Assembly (NCBI GenBank): GCA_019930625.1 | Contig: CP082844.1 | Coordinates: 6,014,001-6,078,000, forward strand | Origin: Nocardia asteroides | Lineage (GTDB): Bacteria > Actinomycetota > Actinomycetes > Mycobacteriales > Mycobacteriaceae | DNA length: 64,000 nucleotides | Direction: 5' to 3' | Shown: piece by piece, positions 61,701-64,000 of the stretch | How the letters are laid out: every line of letters starts with the position of its first letter | Position numbering within the stretch: the first letter of the stretch is position 1 | Translations under genes and position numbers: made by a program | Notes under the pieces: model-generated | Database searches by the model: none | The model's input: only the letters and a program-made list of their open reading frames with translations | Told to the model about the DNA's origin: nothing

Positions 61701-64000
61701 AACCTGGTCGCGGGCCGCGACTGTATCGTCGAGGTCCCGCCGCAACGCTGGGACCACAGCGAATACCTCTCCGACGACCCCGACGAACCGGGCACCACCT
61801 ACGCCCGGTGGGGTGGGTTCCTCGACGACGTGGACAAATTCGACGCCCGCTTCTTCGGCATCACGCCCAAGGACGCCGAGGAGATGGACCCGCAGCAGCG
61901 GTTGTTCCTCGAAACCTCCTGGGCGGCACTGGAAGACGCGGGCTATTCGCCGGATCGGGTGCGCCGCAGCGCCGCGGCGCGCGGTCTGCCCGATGCCGGG
62001 GTCTTCGCCGGGGTGGGCTACGCCGAGTATCAGGCGTTCGTCGGCGTGCCGATCTCGGGATATTTCGCGGTGGCGAATCGGGTCTCCTACCATTTCGGTT
62101 TCGACGGACCCAGTCTCGCGGTCGACACAGCGTGCTCGGCGTCGCTGACCGCGCTGCATCTGGCCTGCGCGAGCCTGCGGCGCGGCGAGTCGGCCTACGC
62201 GCTGGCCGGCGGGGTGAACGTGTCGATCCACCCGGGCAAGTATCTGCTGCTCGGCTACGGCCGCTGGGCCTCCACCGACGGCCGGTGCCGGTCGTTCGGC
62301 GCGGGCGGCGACGGCTACGTGCCCGGTGAGGGAGTGGTCACCCTCGTGCTCAAACCACTGCGGCACGCGCGCGCCGACGGTGACCGCGTCTACGGCGTGA
62401 TCCGGGGCAGCACGATCAACCACGGCGGGCGCACCAACGGGTTCACCGTTCCCAACCCGCTCGCACAGGCCGACCTCATCGGCCGGGCGCTGACCGCGGC
62501 CCGCGTCGACGCGGCCGACATCGGCTACGTGGAAGCCCACGGCACCGGCACCGCGCTGGGTGATCCCATCGAGATCGCGGCACTGACCAAGGCCTACCGC
62601 AGCGCGAGGTCCGAACGCGGCTATTGCGGCATCGGCTCGGCGAAATCCAGTGTCGGGCATCTGGAAGCGGCGGCGGGCGCCGCGGGCGTGGTGAAGGCGC
62701 TGCTGCAACTGCGCCACGACACCATCGCGCCGAACCTGCACAGCGACCCGCCGAACCCGGGGATCGATTTCGCGGCGACGCCGTTCCGGGTCATCGACCG
62801 GCCCACGGCCTGGCCGCGTCCCGACGACGGCAAGCCCCGTATCACCGCCGTCAGCTCGTTCGGTGCGGGCGGCTCGAACGCCCACATGATCCTCACCGAC
62901 GCCGAGCCCACCGTGCCGACCGCCGAAGACGGGCAACCGCGAATCGTGGTGTTGTCGGCGCGCGATGGTGACCGGCTCACGGAACTGGCCGCTCGCACAG
63001 CGGACCGGCTGCGCGAACACCCGCTGCCGCTGCCCGATGTGGCGTGGACGCTGGCCGTCGGGCGAAGCGCGTTCACACATCGCCTCGCGGTGGTGGCCAC
63101 CTCCACAGCCGAACTCGTCGACTTGCTCGACAGTGCAGCCGAGCCGAGTTCCCCGGCACCGGCCGAAGGGCTGCTCATCTTCCGTGGCGTGGCCCGCACC
63201 CACCGCGAACTCGACGAGTTGCCCGGCGAGTCGGACGCCGACCGCGCCGAAGTGCGCGCGCTGCTGCGCTCCGGGAATCTGCCACGGGTCGCCGAGCTGT
63301 GGGCCGGCGGCTGGAGCGTGGACTGGGAACAGGGCTACGACCAGCCGTTCGGCCGGACCGTGAGCCTGCCCGGCTACCCGTTCGAGCGGCGCAGGTACTG
63401 GATCGTTCCCGAGGACTACCGCAAACGCAGCCACCCGGCTCCTCAGGTGGTCGCGAAAACAGTGGTCACGCAGGAAAGCGGGCCGCCTCGGGCACAGCAG
63501 CGCAACGGCCGTTCCACGAACGGCACCGCGCACCGAACCGAACCGACGTCGACCGAACCGATCGAACCGCGCACGGACCTGCCCGCTCCGACCGGCGCCA
63601 CCGAACCGGTCACCCACGCCCCGACCGGCGGAACCGACTCAATTACCCCCGACCCAGCCGACGTCGCCGAACCGGTCACCACAGCCCCGACCGGCGACGA
63701 ATTCGACAGCGAGATGTGCGATCGGCTCGCTGAGCACATCCGCGACATCTTCGCCGATCTGACCAAGTCCGACCCGGCCGATCTCGACCTGGACGCGGAT
63801 TTCACCGACTTCGGGTTCGACTCGGTGGCCACCGTCCGGATGCTGAACCGGCTGATGAAGCACTACGACGTCAAGATCCCGGCGGAGTCGACCGAGCTGC
63901 ATCCCACCATCGCGTCGCTGTCGCACTACCTGGTGGCCGACGGCATCATCGCCGGGACGACGCGGGACGATGTCCCGCGCGCCACCGCGGTGGACCAGGC
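53064..64000 (+). CDS. Trans-AT type I polyketide synthase, second subunit (continues beyond window)
   Basis: The frame opens at ATG 53064, overlapping the stop of the first PKS gene (ATGA), and stays open for at least 3645 codons to the right edge. Domain order: DH-ACP-KR, KS-cMT-ACP, KS-ACP, KS-ACP. No acyltransferase occurs anywhere, so malonyl units must come from a free-standing AT encoded outside the window. All three ketosynthases keep Cys-His-His. No thioesterase or condensation domain is reached yet, so further modules or a release domain should follow to the right. The protein starts directly with DH, completing the module begun by KS5 of its neighbour. The two genes are translationally coupled, which would keep the giant subunits in equal amounts. 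Confidence 0.93.
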   Translation, partial: MSGIDLDSFATTLRAEDPVVRDHRVHGVRILPGVVYLDMILRAAMSAGYRPGDLTIREALFQRPVALGDDDAVRIAFRIDRPTGRVAIDVQRVDSTGAPAGAIEPVAECVVVESDSSDEPSGIDVAEFRAAARDRGMAELYAQSGSRGIEHREFMRATGHFARRDDLVTATMGLGPEAAAHLPGFLLHPTFLDASTIVPFIDPHRLGVDAESAFIPIYFGDVRAWRATPEEVFVRATVRGGGPDLLEADVALYDQDGSPVARYRLTSKRVRGSEDIRRLLTRTDAVVRSQPAPRSGTHSAPVTPSDDPRAVITADLAALVAGELGADPAAIATDVGFYELGLDSGRLLRLTAELEARVGEPLYPTLLFEYQTIEALAGHLADTVGGNYRPDAAVTMAAPESEIDTEHSERFAGSTGFDSGQATVASTAAPAPEISAPAETGHAAAAGEDLITFGFDWEPDTTTHPRREPTSLLVFDTADHPYPHPGAATVVRVRQGGEFRSGADDFLVDPVNEQHMELLVAQLTARRLHFDAALYLWPESATEDDPQALIERVYLPLRDLLRATAGISEPPVRRVLAIAPASPAGASTCALLGGLARTLRLEQPQPILRAVQRDPAAPIDEILATELGIDERDPATEIRYHGRRREIRRTRLLTDATTSSGDAALRPGSVVVVTGGFGGIARHLARRLATEYGARLVLVSRRPLDAAAAGLLADLNDLGAEAVHVRADVSIAADAERVAAIAHATFGPVDVLYHGAGQLRDGLLSGTGRDAARSVLAPKVSGVGHLTRALPEARLTVLFSSVSAVLGNPGQADYAAANRYLDVFAEQRDRAGNRTISINWPLWAEGGMLPPAEQITALRRAGVGLLPTTTGLDLLLSCTTSNRAHFAAVWGDPETLRTRLQPPIPSANAPAAEPVSANEHRVSTGAEEPIAIVGISGRYPDAEDIEEFWRNLRDGHDAVGPVPAERWWLTAAGEAPGAPPMIGGFLRDVGGFDPQFFRIPPVQAPLLDPQERLFLQQAYAALEHAGYHHTDPAVRDRRVGVFVGATWSDYRLLGVGATRDGDPVAVASIPSSIANRTSYTLGLRGPSLTVDTACSASLTALHLARRSLLGGECDAAIVGGVNLLLHEDKFLLLHSLGMMSDSGRCRPFAAAADGYVPGEGVGALYLKPLSAARADGDTIHGLILGSAINHGGQTSGYSVPHPGAQAEAIGEALRAAGVDPDTIGYLEAHGTGTPLGDPIEIAGLAAAFGRISDAGRSRALGSTKSNIGHSEAAAGVAGLTRVLLQMRHGRIAPTLHAARINPAIAFNSVPFHLPREVEDWPRRTIDGVVVARHAGISAFGAGGANAHVVLAEFVDDRVHPAGTIGPEVFVLSARTPQRLHRYAERMARHFRTLDPADFTDAVRTLQVGRPTLAHRLAVVASAPVEVADALDRYRTDQLGPVVTGTVDAQSRPPRYAPAADEQELARQWVAGAEVDWRGRGGPQRRIPLPGYPFERTDYWIIAPPRSEFDAAVERFDASVELTGIVEPGKAELGRYAAMLLFATFAGMGLTPGEWTVRSLDAHLGVRPEFDRLRTSCLNILRRHGLVRWQDDRIEVPGPPPGTGGMRADLIARFPETEPYVALLDACLAAYPRVLRGELSATEVLFPGGDIEMVSAIYRGNAAYDFTNGLLAELVSALAQRHDDARPLRIVEVGAGTGGSTHAVLDALTERGIAFDYHYTDVSHSFLAHGRRTFGARPNLRFAVLDIDSDPVAQGFPAHEADLVVCANVLHATRSIDATLRNVRRLLAPGGVLAFTEATTDLEVLALTFGLLEGWHAYRDPGMRIPHSPLLSEAQWHAAMTAAGFSGARSWGPGLSSDPEPSFRLLAAVSATTRPAAGDTAQPTDDVQPEPAATARVPLAPAVEPGAGVQAEYTHAPKPSAPVSYAADATALEAELIAIVADGLGVARGDVRAELPLSEYGVDSILAIKIIDRVNARYGLTLRPTVVFDHPSVRLLSEHMAAQGATATSRTSPVSGASVPRTVTAQAARPSERSASMDIAIIGMSGQFPGARNLDEFWRALAAGQDAVTEVPASRWPVADYFRPGPAAPGKTYSKWGGFLDGVEEFDPAFFDLVPAEADYMDPQQRLFLEHSWLALEDAAIDPKSLRRKRCGVFAGSPGSDYATLLRNHGTVGSHHLFTGNSPAILPARVAYHLDLTGPCLGLDTACSSALVALHQACRSLVSGESELALAGGVAVFVTPEYHLLASSMGMLSPRGRCASFDAGADGFVIAEGVGVVVLKPLAAAERDGDPIHGVIRGIGINHDGRTNGITAPSVRAQTELELAVYRDGGIDPSTIGYVETHGTGTRLGDPIEIEALTAAFRHHTGAVGAIPVGSVKSNIGHASHAAGMASLFKVLLAMRAGQLPPSLHVDSVSPLLGLDESPFFVNTELRGWDGAPRRAAISSFGFSGTNAHVVVDGAPAARTARRDAPGGPQLIVLSARSATSLIRMARTLRRHLTAHPDTALADVACTLAHGRSGFEHRLAVVGDSVDAIAARLAAFAEGDRPAGVRTGTLDAPTAHRPGATVLDDPVAVARQWVEGGHVEHSGWNDPLARRIHLPGYEFDRQRCWAPELSVAASSTHETGSVRLPNGIFGPQDLHRAAARSSAPRSATAPNEAGALEGVGASGAAGTPAPVEPEAAAVTARGETEGSVIPASRTVGEIGNHSAPGTAAHENRALATPRTEPSSVADPAALRGDAETYLQGLLAEYCRLDPHRIRTRIPLQDYGIDSVLISKMNDRLETDFGPLPSTLFFEFQTVRDLAGYLVEQHAPRLAVLTAGPPRTGSNPEATRTVAADHPTPERAPEPTELATHDADDSDDIAVIGMAGKFPMAGDIEEFWTNLVAGRDCIVEVPPQRWDHSEYLSDDPDEPGTTYARWGGFLDDVDKFDARFFGITPKDAEEMDPQQRLFLETSWAALEDAGYSPDRVRRSAAARGLPDAGVFAGVGYAEYQAFVGVPISGYFAVANRVSYHFGFDGPSLAVDTACSASLTALHLACASLRRGESAYALAGGVNVSIHPGKYLLLGYGRWASTDGRCRSFGAGGDGYVPGEGVVTLVLKPLRHARADGDRVYGVIRGSTINHGGRTNGFTVPNPLAQADLIGRALTAARVDAADIGYVEAHGTGTALGDPIEIAALTKAYRSARSERGYCGIGSAKSSVGHLEAAAGAAGVVKALLQLRHDTIAPNLHSDPPNPGIDFAATPFRVIDRPTAWPRPDDGKPRITAVSSFGAGGSNAHMILTDAEPTVPTAEDGQPRIVVLSARDGDRLTELAARTADRLREHPLPLPDVAWTLAVGRSAFTHRLAVVATSTAELVDLLDSAAEPSSPAPAEGLLIFRGVARTHRELDELPGESDADRAEVRALLRSGNLPRVAELWAGGWSVDWEQGYDQPFGRTVSLPGYPFERRRYWIVPEDYRKRSHPAPQVVAKTVVTQESGPPRAQQRNGRSTNGTAHRTEPTSTEPIEPRTDLPAPTGATEPVTHAPTGGTDSITPDPADVAEPVTTAPTGDEFDSEMCDRLAEHIRDIFADLTKSDPADLDLDADFTDFGFDSVATVRMLNRLMKHYDVKIPAESTELHPTIASLSHYLVADGIIAGTTRDDVPRATAVDQ
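55842..59065 (+). other. PKS module 6: KS-C-methyltransferase-ACP
   Basis: KS6 (55842-57125) has GISGRYPDA, VDTACSASLTALHLA (Cys near 56343), LEAHGTGT and GHSEAAAG. The post-KS linker ends LPGYPFERTDYWI (near 57560). A methyltransferase domain follows (57590-58670) with the SAM-binding VEVGAGTGGST (about 58132-58164) and VVCANVLHAT. It resembles the C-methyltransferases of trans-AT systems, which methylate the alpha carbon before condensation. ACP6 (58850-59065) has YGVDSIL. Predicted unit: alpha-methyl beta-keto. Confidence 0.87.
59169..61490 (+). other. PKS module 7: KS-ACP
   Basis: KS7 (59169-60440) has GMSGQFPGA, LDTACSSALVALHQA (Cys near 59679), VETHGTGT and GHASHAAG. Only a post-KS linker (LPGYEFDRQRCW near 60860), a long low-complexity spacer (about 60900-61250) and ACP7 (61270-61490; YGIDSVL) follow. 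Without KR or DH the unit would stay beta-keto, unless tailoring enzymes act in trans. Confidence 0.85.
61635..63930 (+). other. PKS module 8: KS-ACP (last module visible)
   Basis: KS8 (61635-62905) has GMAGKFPMA, VDTACSASLTALHLA, VEAHGTGT and VGHLEAAAG, again of trans-AT type. The linker ends LPGYPFERRRYWIV (near 63370). A Thr/Pro/Glu-rich spacer with repeated TEPV/TAPTG motifs (63450-63690) precedes ACP8 (63700-63930; FGFDSVA). The gene runs on past the window, so more domains could belong to this module. Confidence 0.83.

Noticed and set aside
59529..63617. A 1362-codon open frame on the minus strand inside the second PKS gene
   Set aside because: It is antisense to intact KS and ACP domains, has no recognisable domain, and is a by-product of GC-biased codons.

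Overview
The window is high-GC actinobacterial DNA. Codon use is strongly GC3-biased, there is a SigF-type sigma factor with its own SigF-like promoter, leaderless-looking genes are present, and DUF1206 and DUF6615-like relics occur beside IS30, IS3, IS5, IS110 and IS256 elements and a very large type I polyketide synthase (PKS). A Nocardia or close relative is the best guess; this is inference from gene content, not from a marker gene.

Region 1 (1-13.3 kb) is an insertion-sequence-rich accessory segment. It holds an IS30 transposase end, an ArsR regulator with an SRPBCC partner, an IS3 copy that cut a DUF6615-like gene, a collapsed IS256 relic, a broken IS5 copy, a SigF-family sigma factor, several small zinc-ribbon or hypothetical genes, and an IS110 element. 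It ends at a bare 3' fragment of tRNA-Lys (13277-13331), which looks like the distal attachment site of an integrated element lying to its left.

Region 2 (13.3-19.2 kb) is decayed. It contains a frameshifted repeat/membrane protein gene, a degenerate paralogue of the zinc-ribbon gene at 11.2 kb, the 3' remains of an RNA-repair pair (rtcB plus a nucleotidyltransferase), an AT-rich stretch and a patatin-like phospholipase that has lost its glycine-rich N-terminus.

Region 3 (19.2-29.6 kb) holds a 1451-residue protein with a restriction-like N-terminus, a STAND/NACHT-type ATPase and a long helical-repeat C-terminus, a candidate antiviral Avs-like protein. To its right is a plasmid-like block read toward it: AbrB-like regulator, tyrosine integrase and Spd-like membrane protein, coupled by ATGA overlaps, then a primase-polymerase. 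The block abuts the 3' end of a complete tRNA-Leu(GAG), the usual attachment site of actinomycete integrative elements. The defence-like gene could be cargo.

Region 4 (29.7-31.1 kb) is an imine-reductase-like oxidoreductase divergent from an HxlR regulator, with an inverted-repeat operator between them.

Region 5 (31.2-64.0 kb, running off the right edge) encodes a giant modular PKS on two translationally coupled genes. Modules 1 and 3 have their own acyltransferases with malonyl-type motifs. Modules 2 and 4 to 8 have none, and ketosynthases 4 and 6 to 8 have trans-AT features. A module is split between the two proteins (KS at the end of the first; DH-ACP-KR at the start of the second), and module 6 has a C-methyltransferase. 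The system is therefore a hybrid cis-AT/trans-AT assembly line. Its free-standing acyltransferase, chain-release domain and tailoring genes are not in the window and should lie to the right.
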